Assembly (NCBI GenBank): GCA_013397455.1
Contig: VYZB01000335.1
Location: 684,480 to 748,479, forward strand
Direction: 5' to 3'
Length of the DNA: 64,000 nt
Source of the DNA: Crotophaga sulcirostris
Taxonomy: Eukaryota > Chordata > Aves > Cuculiformes > Crotophagidae
Position numbers and translations under genes: made by a program. Below are positions 1 through 10,848 of this stretch, one piece after another. The notes beneath the pieces are model-generated. The model was given only the letters and a program-made list of their open reading frames with translations, was not told where the DNA came from and searched no databases. Numbering within the stretch: the stretch's first letter is position 1; each line of letters opens with the position of its first letter.

Positions 1-707
1 ATACATTTCTACTGTTTTGTTGATATTATAATATTTTAACTGACTTTTGGGACACAATGCAGTAAAGATTTTGTTTACAAAAATTCACCACGGAGTATTT
101 TCAAAGGAGCAATAATACTGGTTTTAATTATAAAATTAAAATATGTTTGTATTATTATATCTTTGTATTTCACTCCTAAAGTGATACCAGCATTTCAACA
201 TTTTTGTATATTTCATTATAATTCTACATTTAAAAAATTATTCTGCAGAATTTGTTAAATAAGTGTAAAATGTAAAGCAGAAAGACAGGAGATTTTTAGA
301 CTTATTAGAAAAAAACGTAACAATGAGTGCATCAAAAGATTTCCCTAGAAGAAAGATGGGGGGAGGTATAGGGGACTGTTTTCCTTTTGTCTGCATAGCC
401 CCACACAATGTAATGCTTATGGGGCATGATACTGGCTGCAGAGTTCTTGTTGCACTCACTGTGAGTGCTTGGATAGTGAAAAAGGCGTAGTAGTACATTT
501 ATCATCAACACAATGTCGCATTCTTCTAATATGTGCACTTGTAAATTCATTTAATCTGAAATACTCTGCCTTTTGTGCTGTCTTTTAGTCCCCTCACAAA
601 TTGTTTCTTTTCTTGTTCATATAATTTTGTAACGTTTTTCTTTTGCTGTCATTTGTCTTAATGCTTTCCTTCTTTCTTTTCAATTTTCTGCTTCTCTTGT
701 GGAATAG
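1..707 (+). other. RPGR: RPGR intron 14 (3' part); no gene seen
   Basis: This AT-rich stretch precedes the ORF15 exon. It ends in a long pyrimidine tract (about 636-700) followed by TAG, which is the splice acceptor for the next exon. The small open frames on the minus strand have no recognisable protein character. I see no exon that could be placed confidently here. Confidence 0.6.
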
Positions 708-3428
708 AAGAACAGTAAAAATGTGAAACTGAAAAGAGATGGTAAGGGTGGGCTGAAAAGCAAGGATTCTGATTTCATGAAGGAGGGCTCAAAATTAGAC
801 TCTAGCTCTTTACAAAAGCAGTGTACACTTTCAGAAATATCAGATCAAGATTTAGGAAAAAGTAGTGCCTTGGTAGGGAAACCTGTGGCCAAAAAAAATA
901 CAATGAAAGGTAAATCTGAGCATGCACAAAGTGTAAGATCTTTGAAAAAAGGTGTTCAACAAATAACTAGGGAAAAATGCAGATTAGTGAAAAGAGAAAA
1001 AGAATATCAGGAAAATCCTGAATTTGTCAGAGAGGAAATAACATATAATCTTCCCACTGAAAAACAAATTCTCACTGAAAAAGCAAATTCTTCCAATAAA
1101 ACGTCAAAAACTGATAAATCTAAACAATCTCTTAAAATAGAGGTACTTCCTTCTGCAACCAGGGATCTGCCTCAGACTGATTCATTAACTGTACAAAAAT
1201 ACCATCTGGGTAAAAAGCAAGGAAGCCAAGAAAAAGTACAAAGTCAAAACAAAATAAAGAATGTTGCTGAAAACTCTGATAAATGTGAAAGAATATGCAC
1301 CAGAGGAGAAGAAAACGGTGAAGAACAGAGAAGGTTTAAAAAAAAGGATCAATTTTTGAAACAAATAGCTGTAACTATGTCATCATCTTCAACTGAGGAA
1401 AGTGGTAATGAACTTGCAAAATATATGCTTAAGAGGAGGGAGAAAGAAGAGGATGAGTCTGAAGATAGAGAGATCCAGAAGGCAATGAAAACAGTAGAAA
1501 CTGTGAAAGATTTGGAATTAGAAAAAGAATATATTGAGATTGAGGAGATGCAAGCTACAAACAACGAAAAAGAAGAGACTGATATAAAAAGCCTGAATGA
1601 GGAAGAAACAAACTCTAAAGCTAAATCCGATGAAGACAGGCAGTCAGAAGTTAAGAATGAGGAGGAATCTGATCAGGAGCAGGAGAGTGAAGGCAGTGAA
1701 AAGGGTGAAATTGAAAAAGAACAGCTAGATGAAAGGGTTGACAGTGGAGATGAACTAGGGGAGGAAGAAGAGAGTGAAGTTAAAAAAGATAGAGATGAAG
1801 TTTCAGAAGAACAAGATGAAGATGAAGATGAAGAAGGAAAAGGTAATGGGGAAGAAAACGAAAGAGAGGAATCACAGGCTGAAAGAGACAGTGAGAATAA
1901 CAGTGCAGAAAAGATTGAAGAGTTTAATCAGGAAGATGGCAAAGAGCAAGGAGATAAGGAAGGCAGGTTGATGGAGGAAGAAGAAATGCTGAGTGAGGGA
2001 GAAGAGAGTGTGGAGGAGGAGGAGTGTGCAAAAGAGGAAGACACTGATAAAGAAAAGGAGGAACAGGTTAAAAGTGAGGGAAGAGATGAGAGTGAGGAAG
2101 AAGGTGAAGATAGAGATGAAAAAGAGGTAGATGCAGAAGAGGAAGGAGAAGATGAAAGGGGAAATGAAGAAAAAGGGAGGGAGAATGAAAAAGACAAAGA
2201 GGGTGAGGAGGAGGAGTTAGAACAATCATTGGGAGGGAGGGATGAAAAAAAGGAAGGAGAAGATGAAAAGGAAAATGAAGAAGAAAACAAAGAAAGGGAG
2301 AATGAAAAAGGTGAAGAGGATGAAGAGAAGGAGTTAGCAGGGAGGGATGAAGAAGAGGAAGGGGAAGATGAAAAGGAAAATGAAGAAAACAGAGAAAGGG
2401 AGAATGAAAAAGACAAGGAGGGTGAAGAGGAGGGGTCAGAACAATCATTGGCAGGAAGGGATGAAGAAGAGGAAGGAGAAGATGAAAAGGAAAATGAAGA
2501 AAACAAGGAAAGGGAGAATGAAAAAGACGAAGAGGGTGAAGAGGAGGAGTTAGAACAATCATTGGCAGAGAGGGATGAAGAAGAGGTATCTGAAGAAGAT
2601 CAAGAAGAGGAAGATGCAAGTAGGAGGACTAAGGAGATAGAAGAGAGTGGTGTGGAAGGAGAAGATGGGGAGGATGAAGTGGAAGAGGAAAGAGAAGATG
2701 AGGAGGAGGAAGAGGAAGGAGCAGAGGCAGAAGCAGAAGGGGAGGTGGAGGAAGAAGATGAAAACATGCAAGAAGAGGAGTGGGAAAAAGAAGAAGAGGA
2801 AGGGGAAGAAGAAGGAGAAGATGAAGAAGAGGGAGAAGGGGCGGGAGAAGATGAGGGAGAAGAAGAGGAAGAAGAAGAGGGAGAAGAGAGAATTGAAGAA
2901 GAAGAGGGAGAAGGGGAAGTGGAGGAAGGAGAGGGAGAAGAGGGAGTGGAAGAAGAAGAGGAGGAAGAGGGAGTGGAAGCAGAAGAGGAGGAAGAGGGAG
3001 AAAAGGAAGAGGAAGAGGAGGAAGAGGAAGAGGGAGGAGAGGAAGAAGAAGAGGAAGAGGGAGAAGAAAAAGAGGAGGAGGGAGAAGAAGAAAAAGAGGA
3101 AGAGGGAGAGGAGGAAGAAGAAGAGGAAGAAGGAGCAGGGGAAGAAGGAGAAGAGGAGGAAGGGGGTGTGGGAGAGGAGGAAGAAGAGGATGAGAGGGAG
3201 GATGAAGAAGGAGAGAAAGAGGAAAAAGAAAAAGTTAAAATAAAAAATGATAGTAATAAGCTTCCACAAAAGAAAAGCAAAACCAGGAAACCAGAGAAGA
3301 CAGAAAGTACTGCTTTACAAAACAGCTCTAAACAGAAAATGAAGTCCAAGCAGCATGTACCAAGTCGTTTACATAATTCAGAACAATTTTGGAACAATGT
3401 GCTACCTCATTATTTAACACTAAAGTAG
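708..3428 (+). CDS. RPGR: RPGR, ORF15 terminal exon (3' partial gene)
   Basis: This is the alternative last exon of retinitis pigmentosa GTPase regulator, a ciliary protein whose N-terminal RCC1-like propeller is encoded upstream of the window. The exon reads KNSKNVKLKRDG from the TAG acceptor at 705-707 and stays open for 906 codons; an in-frame stop overlaps the acceptor, so no earlier start is possible. Residues about 1-240 are Lys/Ser-rich. About 240-835 are Glu/Gly/Lys-rich and very acidic. The last roughly 65 residues are basic (KKSKTRKPEKTE) and end FWNNVLPHYLTLK, nearly identical to the end of human ORF15 (FWNNVLPHYLELK). In mammals the Glu-Gly region is polyglutamylated by TTLL5, which is recruited through this basic tail, and the isoform acts in the photoreceptor connecting cilium. 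At 906 codons it is much longer than the human exon (about 567). The identity is secure. The exact 5' border rests on the splice signal and the open frame. Confidence 0.95.
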   Translation, partial: KNSKNVKLKRDGKGGLKSKDSDFMKEGSKLDSSSLQKQCTLSEISDQDLGKSSALVGKPVAKKNTMKGKSEHAQSVRSLKKGVQQITREKCRLVKREKEYQENPEFVREEITYNLPTEKQILTEKANSSNKTSKTDKSKQSLKIEVLPSATRDLPQTDSLTVQKYHLGKKQGSQEKVQSQNKIKNVAENSDKCERICTRGEENGEEQRRFKKKDQFLKQIAVTMSSSSTEESGNELAKYMLKRREKEEDESEDREIQKAMKTVETVKDLELEKEYIEIEEMQATNNEKEETDIKSLNEEETNSKAKSDEDRQSEVKNEEESDQEQESEGSEKGEIEKEQLDERVDSGDELGEEEESEVKKDRDEVSEEQDEDEDEEGKGNGEENEREESQAERDSENNSAEKIEEFNQEDGKEQGDKEGRLMEEEEMLSEGEESVEEEECAKEEDTDKEKEEQVKSEGRDESEEEGEDRDEKEVDAEEEGEDERGNEEKGRENEKDKEGEEEELEQSLGGRDEKKEGEDEKENEEENKERENEKGEEDEEKELAGRDEEEEGEDEKENEENRERENEKDKEGEEEGSEQSLAGRDEEEEGEDEKENEENKERENEKDEEGEEEELEQSLAERDEEEVSEEDQEEEDASRRTKEIEESGVEGEDGEDEVEEEREDEEEEEEGAEAEAEGEVEEEDENMQEEEWEKEEEEGEEEGEDEEEGEGAGEDEGEEEEEEEGEERIEEEEGEGEVEEGEGEEGVEEEEEEEGVEAEEEEEGEKEEEEEEEEEGGEEEEEEEGEEKEEEGEEEKEEEGEEEEEEEEGAGEEGEEEEGGVGEEEEEDEREDEEGEKEEKEKVKIKNDSNKLPQKKSKTRKPEKTESTALQNSSKQKMKSKQHVPSRLHNSEQFWNNVLPHYLTLK
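2142..2585 (+). repeat. RPGR: Tandem coding repeat inside RPGR ORF15 (about 4 units, 36-38 residues)
   Basis: Four imperfect units follow one another. Each has the pattern EGEDEKENEE..ERENEK..EGEEEELEQSL.RDEEE. The EQSL..RDE landmark recurs near 2223, 2444 and 2556, with a shortened version lacking EQSL near 2331, so the period is about 108-114 nt. The unit is a whole number of codons, so gain or loss of copies keeps the frame. This local expansion accounts for part of the extra length over the mammalian exon. Confidence 0.85.
2981..3135 (+). repeat. RPGR: Uninterrupted 155-nt homopurine tract in ORF15
   Basis: Every base on the + strand from 2981 to 3135 is A or G, within a wider region (about 1430-3240) that is overwhelmingly purine. 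It encodes poly-Glu with Gly and Lys. Long mirror-like purine tracts can form triplex or G-rich structures, and the mammalian equivalent is a known hotspot for small in-frame changes and frameshifts and is hard to sequence. Confidence 0.9.
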
Positions 3429-4290
3429 CATAGACTACTGGAAGTGCATTTTATGCCTATTCAGGAAACTTTGGGATTATGGCAGATTGATTTTTATTCA
3501 TAAAAAAATGTTTTTAATGTAGTCAAAATATATTATTATGCAATACTTTAAGTGCCAATTTCTTGAAAAGAACTGAAGAAAACATTTAGATTTGGGAAGC
3601 TTTTATGAGAGAATTCATATAAATTGTTGCTAGTTATTTACAGAATCATTTTATCATGTGTTACACACTTAAAAAATAACTGCTGAGGAGGCAAAATGTG
3701 TGTGCCTCTTAATTAAATTCTAATGTCATACTGGCAACATGAAATATGCATTGTAACAGTGTAATCTTCTTTGCCTTTTGATCAGATTTTTTTAAGGTAA
3801 TGCATCAGTTTTAGTTGCAGGATAACTTACTTGTTCATGTGCCTTATATGAAAGGAGGGTCAGTAAATTATCAAAGATACATATTTTTAAATTTTGCTGT
3901 CACTCCATATTAATTCCCCCTAATTTCCTTCTGTTCGTATAATGGTAAAATTTTAGAGTACGCAGGGTAAATTAAAGAAAGGGCAAGTTGCCAAATTTAT
4001 ATGAGTCGATAGATCAGAAATAAATGGAAATACAGGCCTGGGCAAATGGGGGCCTGGAATTTTTTGAAGGACTTAAGTTTGGTGTTAGCACACAATCATA
4101 TATAAAAAGACAAGTGCAAGTCTCAGAATCTGATCGAGTTTGCATTAGAGTCAGAATGCATCTGTTTAGGGATTTTTTTTATAATCACATTGGTGATTAG
4201 ACATAATCAAGAATTTGAAAATACACACCTGTAAAACATCATTTACTGGTGTATACTGTGCAATAAACAAAAGATTCAATATCTGCCTAC
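3429..4290 (+). other. RPGR: 3' UTR of the ORF15 transcript with candidate poly(A) signals
   Basis: The sequence after the ORF15 stop is AT-rich and non-coding. An AATAAA hexamer lies at 4262-4267 and another near 4830. Which one is used cannot be told from sequence. For the transcript that reads on to exons 16-19 this region is intron 15. Confidence 0.45.
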
Positions 4291-6194
4291 AAAAGACTCA
4301 ATTACAACACTCATCTAACTCTCAGGTTCTCAACAATGGGAATATACTTTGTTGCAGTGTGAAGTGTATGTATGTTTTTGGGATCAGAGCCTAAGCTTCT
4401 CCTCATTGGAGGAGATACATATTTTTCCCTCCTAAAAATCACATCTGTGGTCTCCAAAAAGACGATGATGTAACAAACCAAGAAGACAGATGGAATAGCA
4501 GAGAAAATGGCATGAAAGGCTGAATTCCTTTTGGAAAAGCAAAGTATGTTAATACTTCTGGATTTTCTTTAAAATACCCAAACAAATCATGCAAATTATT
4601 TTTGTGACTTTGTAAGATATTGCATTACTGTTTCAAGTATTAGTTGTCGAACTGTCACAAGAAGGGATAGGGACTCTTCATATAGCATTGTTACTTAAAT
4701 ACTGTGAGTGGGTTGTGAAGTTTTTCTAAACAGATCTCAGTATTGAAATTCCCTAGAAAATTAGTTATTTACAGCCTATTTGAAAATGAGGACAGGAGAA
4801 AAAAGGAATCAGAACTAATAAATGTCATTCAATAAAAATGGATTTTTTTTACATTTTATTAATGGAATAAGTACATGTTGAGATTATGAACATTTTTAAT
4901 GTTGTTTTGTAAGATACTAGCATTAAACTGTCTTTGACACATTGTCTCCAGAATTTATTTTCTAAAAAAGCTATGGTAGATTAGTAGTTTCCCAGTAGAT
5001 TATAGTTCAGTTTGATCCTTCTTACCTTAGACACCCTTTCCGTGTACCGCATTTGAGGATACAGTCACTTTTGGTCACAGGCCATATGCCCTAACTATAG
5101 TAAAAAGTTATGCCAGTGACTATATTTTGTGCCTGTGAAATTTATTTCAAGCTTTGGGATTTTCTGGGATACGTTGTCTTGACATCAGCATGTGTAAGTC
5201 TTTGGAAGAGGGTAAGTATCATATTCTGATAGAGTGGAATATTTTGACAATTAAATCCACTTCCGAGAAAACACCTTTCTCTAACGATGGAGGCCTCAGT
5301 TATTTAGCGGAAGTGCTATATTATCACTGAACTGCTTTTGAAACTAAGCAGAGCTAAGATGTGTTACTTTATCTTTCTTAGGAAAGATTAGGATGTTACT
5401 GTGATTAAATTTAGAGTAATATTGAAAAGTATTTTTCTAGGCTTAAAACTGTTTCTTGGAAAAAAAAACGATTTATTTGTGATAAAAAAATTCAGCTTTA
5501 GAAGAAAACTGTGCTGTGAAAAAAAATTGTTATTTCTTAAGAAAAAAACCCTGTTATTTCTTATGAAATATATTTGTGGGGGGCTGGTGGTGGTGGGGAA
5601 GTAAGAGCACTTTGGAGTAAAATACTTGCAATTCCACATAGGAATAGCTCTTAATTTACTGTTTGGCCGTAGCTTTTAATCTCAGTGTTTAGGCAAATGG
5701 GGACCATTTGTTGTTCCTCTCTTGAGATGCGCTGACATCATAATGCTTCCCAGGCAAATAAAGGAAGCCAAATTATGGGCATCTCCTCTTCTTTGTTTTG
5801 TCTGGATAAAAAAAATCATTGAATTGAGAACTGATTTTATATTGTTTTGTGGATCATTCCTGTGGTAGGCGAAAAGCAGAGAATTACTGCAGCACTTCTA
5901 AGTGTTTTCCATAGAATCATTATGTAAATGTACTGTGCCAATGTTTCTGGTCTTTGAGGGGACTTTGGAACTCTATTAGCGTAATGAGTGGAATTTTATT
6001 TAGTTTGACTGACTCATACTGGTTTATAAAGTTTGGTGCTTGTGGTTTTGTGGAAATTCAGCATGTCCTTGGTATTTATTATGGGATACAAAAAGATTTA
6101 TGTGCAGTACTTAAGCAACATGGCAGAAGTACTCCTGAACTAATTTTCAGTAGAGATAAAAAAATCCTGCAATAGAGAGACAAAACAACAGACA
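4291..6194 (+). other. RPGR intron 15, no gene seen
   Basis: This is AT-rich non-coding sequence. A short run of imperfect A-rich and TTATTTCTTA-type repeats occurs near 5450-5570, followed by a G/T-rich patch. The two overlapping small open frames there (5388-5639) come from this low complexity. Confidence 0.5.
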
Positions 6195-6575
6195 GCTGCT
6201 CAGACCAAAGGTCTGTCTAGTCCAATGTCTTTTTTTCTGCCAGTGGCAACTGGTGAATGCCTGGCAAAAAACATTATACAAAAATAGCGCAAACATGTAG
6301 TTTTGCTTCCCCCATGTAATCATCCAGTATACCAAATATATCCAATATATTCAATAATCTGTGGTTCAGAAGATGTCTATTGTATATAACAGCCCTTTTT
6401 CTTCCATGAATTTCTTTCAGTCAGTTTTTAACCCATTTAGCTTCCAGCACATATTTTGGCAAGCAGTTCTTAGATTTTACTTTACACATTGTTTGAAGAA
6501 GTAACTCATTTTTTGTCTTGAATCTGTGGTACCTTCATTTGATGTCTCTGTATTCTTGTGTTAGAAAAAAAAGAG
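6195..6575 (-). mobile_element. Old, diverged CR1 LINE fragment (minus orientation)
   Basis: The phrases CAGACCAAAGGTCTGTCTAGTCC, ..TTTGAAGAAGTAACTCATTTTT.. and ..TATTCTTGTGTTA follow the reverse complement of the 3' end of ancient amniote CR1 families, in the right order and spacing, but with many substitutions and small gaps. It is older than the other CR1 copies in this window. Confidence 0.7.
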
Positions 6576-9500
6576 CATTTATTCCTTCTTCATGATTTAG
6601 CCCCTCATGACTGTCGCGTGGAAAAACTGTTGAGCTGTGTGGTTTAATTGATGTAGTTTATTGATTTATTAATAAAAGTTAACCAGCAATCAACCAACTA
6701 CACATTCAATATTAAGTGCGGCAATACAGCAGGTAACGGCAACACTAGACATCCATAAAATGTTAATAAGCACTCGCAGATTTCTAAGCACCCTTCTGCT
6801 AACCTCAGAGGTTTTAATCCCCCTGCACATTCTCACGTATAATGCCACAGAGTTGCGTATGCACATACTGCCTTTTACAGCAGGCATGAATTACAAGCAC
6901 ATATCCCATTTTTGGGGAACAGGCTGCAGGTCTGCCCTTGCCACTTCTGAATATGCTGTAGCATATTTTTCCATTATATCTGAAACTATCGAACTGTTTA
7001 CTCAGATAGTTTTCTTCATACAATTAATGCCAAATGACAAAACTCTTAACTGCAGAAAATGTCTGGTTTTCATTCACCGTTTTTTGTCCCAGTGTCTTAT
7101 TTGGACAGGTAAATGTTATTCTTTAGAATGGGGCCTTTAGGAATAATGCAGAAAAGGACATTTAGTTTTTGTTTCCATTGCTTTTAGGGTTTTTTTCCCC
7201 TAGTTTTTCTTAATGTTAGCCATCTTTCAAGATAAATTTTAGCTTACTTTCTCCAAAGATGACACTATCTTCTAGATTTTACTTCTCAGAATAGCAAACA
7301 GTCTTTTATTTTTATTAATTTAATTTCTGGTGTGAATCTAGTCATTTGACAATCTGCTGTTAAATACTCTAAAACAAATGAGAGTGATTAAAGGCAAAGC
7401 ATATATTTTAATGCAAACTGAGTTTTTTCTTAGTGCATATAGGTTGGATTTATGAACTGTGAACTTGCCTGAACTTCTGTGTATTGTCTCTAATTTCATA
7501 ATGAGTGTTATGGGAAGCAGAATCAAGCTCGGAAATAACAGGATCTTCAGACAAATGAGTGTTGTCTGATCTGTAAGAAGGCAAAAGAAGGGCAATGTAA
7601 ATGTAAAAAGGCAAACTCATTTCTAAGGGTGCAGTTTAAATAAAGGACAGTGTTTAGTACTGTGGCATTCTGTGAGCAACTGAGCAAATATTTTGCTTGC
7701 ACAAATGGCAAACCTATAGTTTTGTGCTCAGTTGAGATCTGAGCATGTTTGTAATCTGAATTCTGAGTTGCAATATTTTTATACACTTTTTCATGTGCTT
7801 TAATGGAGAGCAGAGAGGCTTTTTCTGCATATTGAAAGGATTTTGGAGAGATAGCTTTGGCATCAGAAAACTGTACTGTTGAGAGCTACAGAGGCTTTGT
7901 TTTTCTGCCACAAAAGAAGAAGCGAGTACACTTAAGCTCTGTCTGTTTCAAGGATTTGTGATAGTGCCATTACTTCTTTGCTTGGCAACCTCATGCTATG
8001 ATAATTTAAACAATGATTAATACCATTATCTAAAAAAATCCATACTTAGTTATGAAAATATTTATTATCAGAGTGCTGAAATGTCAAGGATGAAGATATT
8101 TACCATTTTGGCTTTCATAAATATCCCAGCACTGAAAAATCAGACATGACTCTCTGCTTTCTCTGTCTGAAGTGGGTTGCAGGGTAATCTACTGGAATGT
8201 CCCAGGTTCAACATCATCAGTTTAGTGCTTTATCATTTCTCTTGTACCCCACCTTTCACACAGAGTTGCATTTGTGGTTTGTGTGAAAGGTAAAGTATTT
8301 GCGGTTTCATATTGAGAATGTGAGAGCGTGCTAAACAAAAGTAGCTCTAAGCAGAATTTTCTACTACACAAAGCCTTTATCTGCACCTATACCTCTAAGG
8401 ATACAGATCACAGTAGTATTGAAGAGTAACGTTTCCTACTCCCTGTGTACCAGTGATAATACCAGAGACTGTGCTGTGCTGTTTGACTGCAAACTCAACA
8501 ACAGTCACCAGTCTAATATGAGTTTGGCATCATGAGCCACCCTGTCAGAGACTGGTTTTCTTACAGGAAGTTTAAATTCTTACTTTCATTCTATCCAGCA
8601 TCTAGCCAAGGCACAAAATGACTCTTATAATTAGAAAAACCGCAGCAGAACTGCTGCAAATTTAATCAACTTTACTAAGCACTTCATTGTCATCTCTGAG
8701 CAGAAACAGAACAAAGCAAACCTGAATGTGTCCTGTATCAAAAGTACAGAAAGAAGTTAAGCTGTGTTTTAAAGCTTGCCTTCCAGAAGCTGGGGTAGAA
8801 CTTTCACCAGTAGAGAACAATTGCGTGGGAAAGCTGGTAGAACTTCTATTACTAAGTTGAGTGTGTCTTGAAAAATCTACCTTTACAAGATGAGAATGGA
8901 TTTGAAGTTTATAGATGGTTGTACAAAAATTGCCAGTTTTACATTACAGTATGTTGAAATGGGGGATCTCCCCTGAGAGACCTTGCCTTGCAAGCTATGG
9001 AGATTTTAGCAGTGACACATGGGACATCCTTTTCAGGAATGTATGGAGAACAGAGAATCTTGAAGAACCTTCCTCCCTTCTGTAGTGTTATTGGTGAAAA
9101 TTTGCCGTTGTCCATATTTCTATCTATGCACTGAATAATAATCAGCATAATTAAGGTAGGATTTCAATGAAAAGCACAGGATTTTGGAGACACGCAATAC
9201 TCTAAGCTATGTGGCTAAAAGCAGAAAGTAGGGACTGCCCTAGTTCACTTGCAAATACATGAGAGTTGCATGACAAACTCCAGACACTCAAACTTTTTTC
9301 TATAGGAATTCAGAAAAAAATGCACAATCGGCATCCAACTGTGGTCTAATATTCCCAAGCTAGTTTTTCTCTGTGTCTGTTAGCATTAAGAATTTATTTT
9401 GTATGCAGCATAATATCTTCCAGAGTTTTTCAGATATCATCAACATATTCTGATTTGGAGTTACTCATTATATTTCATCTGTTTTGCTTAAGTACTCAGG

Positions 9501-10584
9501 AGTTATTTTGGTATGCTGTTTCCAAATGACTGAATATTAAAGAGTGTTTATGTTACTATGTAAAATAGCTCATAAGAGATTATACTTTATGTAAATAGTC
9601 TTCAACTTGTTTTGTGATTCTTCACAAAACACTTGAAAAATTCTTTCTAGCTCTATAGAGGTTTTTTAGTTTCCGTTTCACCTTGATTGATGTTATTTAT
9701 TTGTTCTCCAAGAGAGAAGATAGCAGTTTTGTCTATGGAAGTTGTAGCACATGAAGCTATTTCAGATGTTGATTTATCTTGGGGAATAAATAAATAAATA
9801 AATTCTGAATTGCTGGAGAAAGGGAGTCCTTATACTCTATTAGAGAATAACTCTATTTAGATTGGTTTTGTAGTGAATAGACAAAATCTAAAACAAATCT
9901 GAAAGTCAAAATACTGTCTTTTTTGGAATGTAGTTTTACAGTATGTATTTCTCCAAGTACACCTAAGCAGCAAGCTGGCAAGCCATAGAATAGTTACACC
10001 AAAGCCAACTGAAATAATCTTTAAAAATCAAAAATCAAAATTAAAAAAAAAACTTATTAAAAAAAAGACTATCTACTACTGTGTAATAAATGCCAGTATA
10101 CTGTCTCTGAATGACACCTGAAGTCTTGATTAATAAATGTAATCAGATTAATTCTCTTAATGCAACGTCTGTGCACTGCCAGCTTGTGACAAAAGTGCAC
10201 ACATCAAACCTGCAGGTCCTTGTATTTGTCTTCTAGTAAATAAAATATATTGCATAGTAATGTACTAGCAGAAAGGGACTTAAGAGCACAACAATGAAAA
10301 ATTAATCTTCTCAATCAGTTTCCAACAATATTATTTACAGCTACGTATTCCCTATTTTATTCCAGTTTTCTCAGAGTGACACGATGCTGTTGGAGAATGC
10401 AACTGTAGTATCACAAGTATTATTGTGGTAATTAGTCATCATGTATTCAGGATGAACAGTGTGACCCTCTACTACTTTAAAACACTTTCTTCCATCATAT
10501 TTACAAGAAGACATAATTATCTTTAAAGTTTCAGTTTTGCTTGACATGTAGCAATGGAAACTCATACATGTCATGTATGATGCC
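6576..10584 (+). other. RPGR intron 15, no gene seen
   Basis: This is AT-rich intronic sequence with a short (AAAT)n microsatellite at 9785-9803. The open frames of 60-126 codons, including 6760-7140, overlap frames on the other strand, lack protein-like composition and match nothing I recognise. Confidence 0.5.
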
Positions 10585-10848
10585 CAGCAACACGACAAGG
10601 GACAGTGGGTATGAAGTGGAACACAGGAAGTTCCACCTGAACATGAGGAAGAACTTATTTACTGTGGGAGTGACAGAGCACAGGCTGCCCAGGGATGTTG
10701 TGGAGACTACTTCTCTGGAGATATTAAAAACCGGCCTGGACATGTTCCTGTGCAGCCTGCTGTAGGTGAACCTGCTTTAGCAGAGGGGTTGGACTAGATG
10801 ATCTCCAGAGGTCCCTTCCAACCCTTACCATTCTGTGACTCTGTGACA
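10585..10848 (+). mobile_element. CR1 LINE 3' fragment
   Basis: The end of CR1 ORF2 and its short 3' UTR are recognisable: GAAGTTCCACCTGAACATGAGG, then the TGGAGATATT..GGCCTGGACATGTTCCTG region, then GGTTGGACTAGATGATCTCC. It finishes with a degenerate octamer tail (ATTCTGTGACTCTGTGAC). It is 5'-truncated, as most avian CR1 copies are. Confidence 0.92.

Noticed and set aside
1928..3397. Long antisense Ser/Pro-, Leu/Phe- and Leu/Pro-rich open frames (192-265 codons)
   Set aside because: They are the complement of the purine-rich ORF15 repeat. A pyrimidine-rich strand has few stops, and the conserved basic tail shows that the + frame is the coding one.
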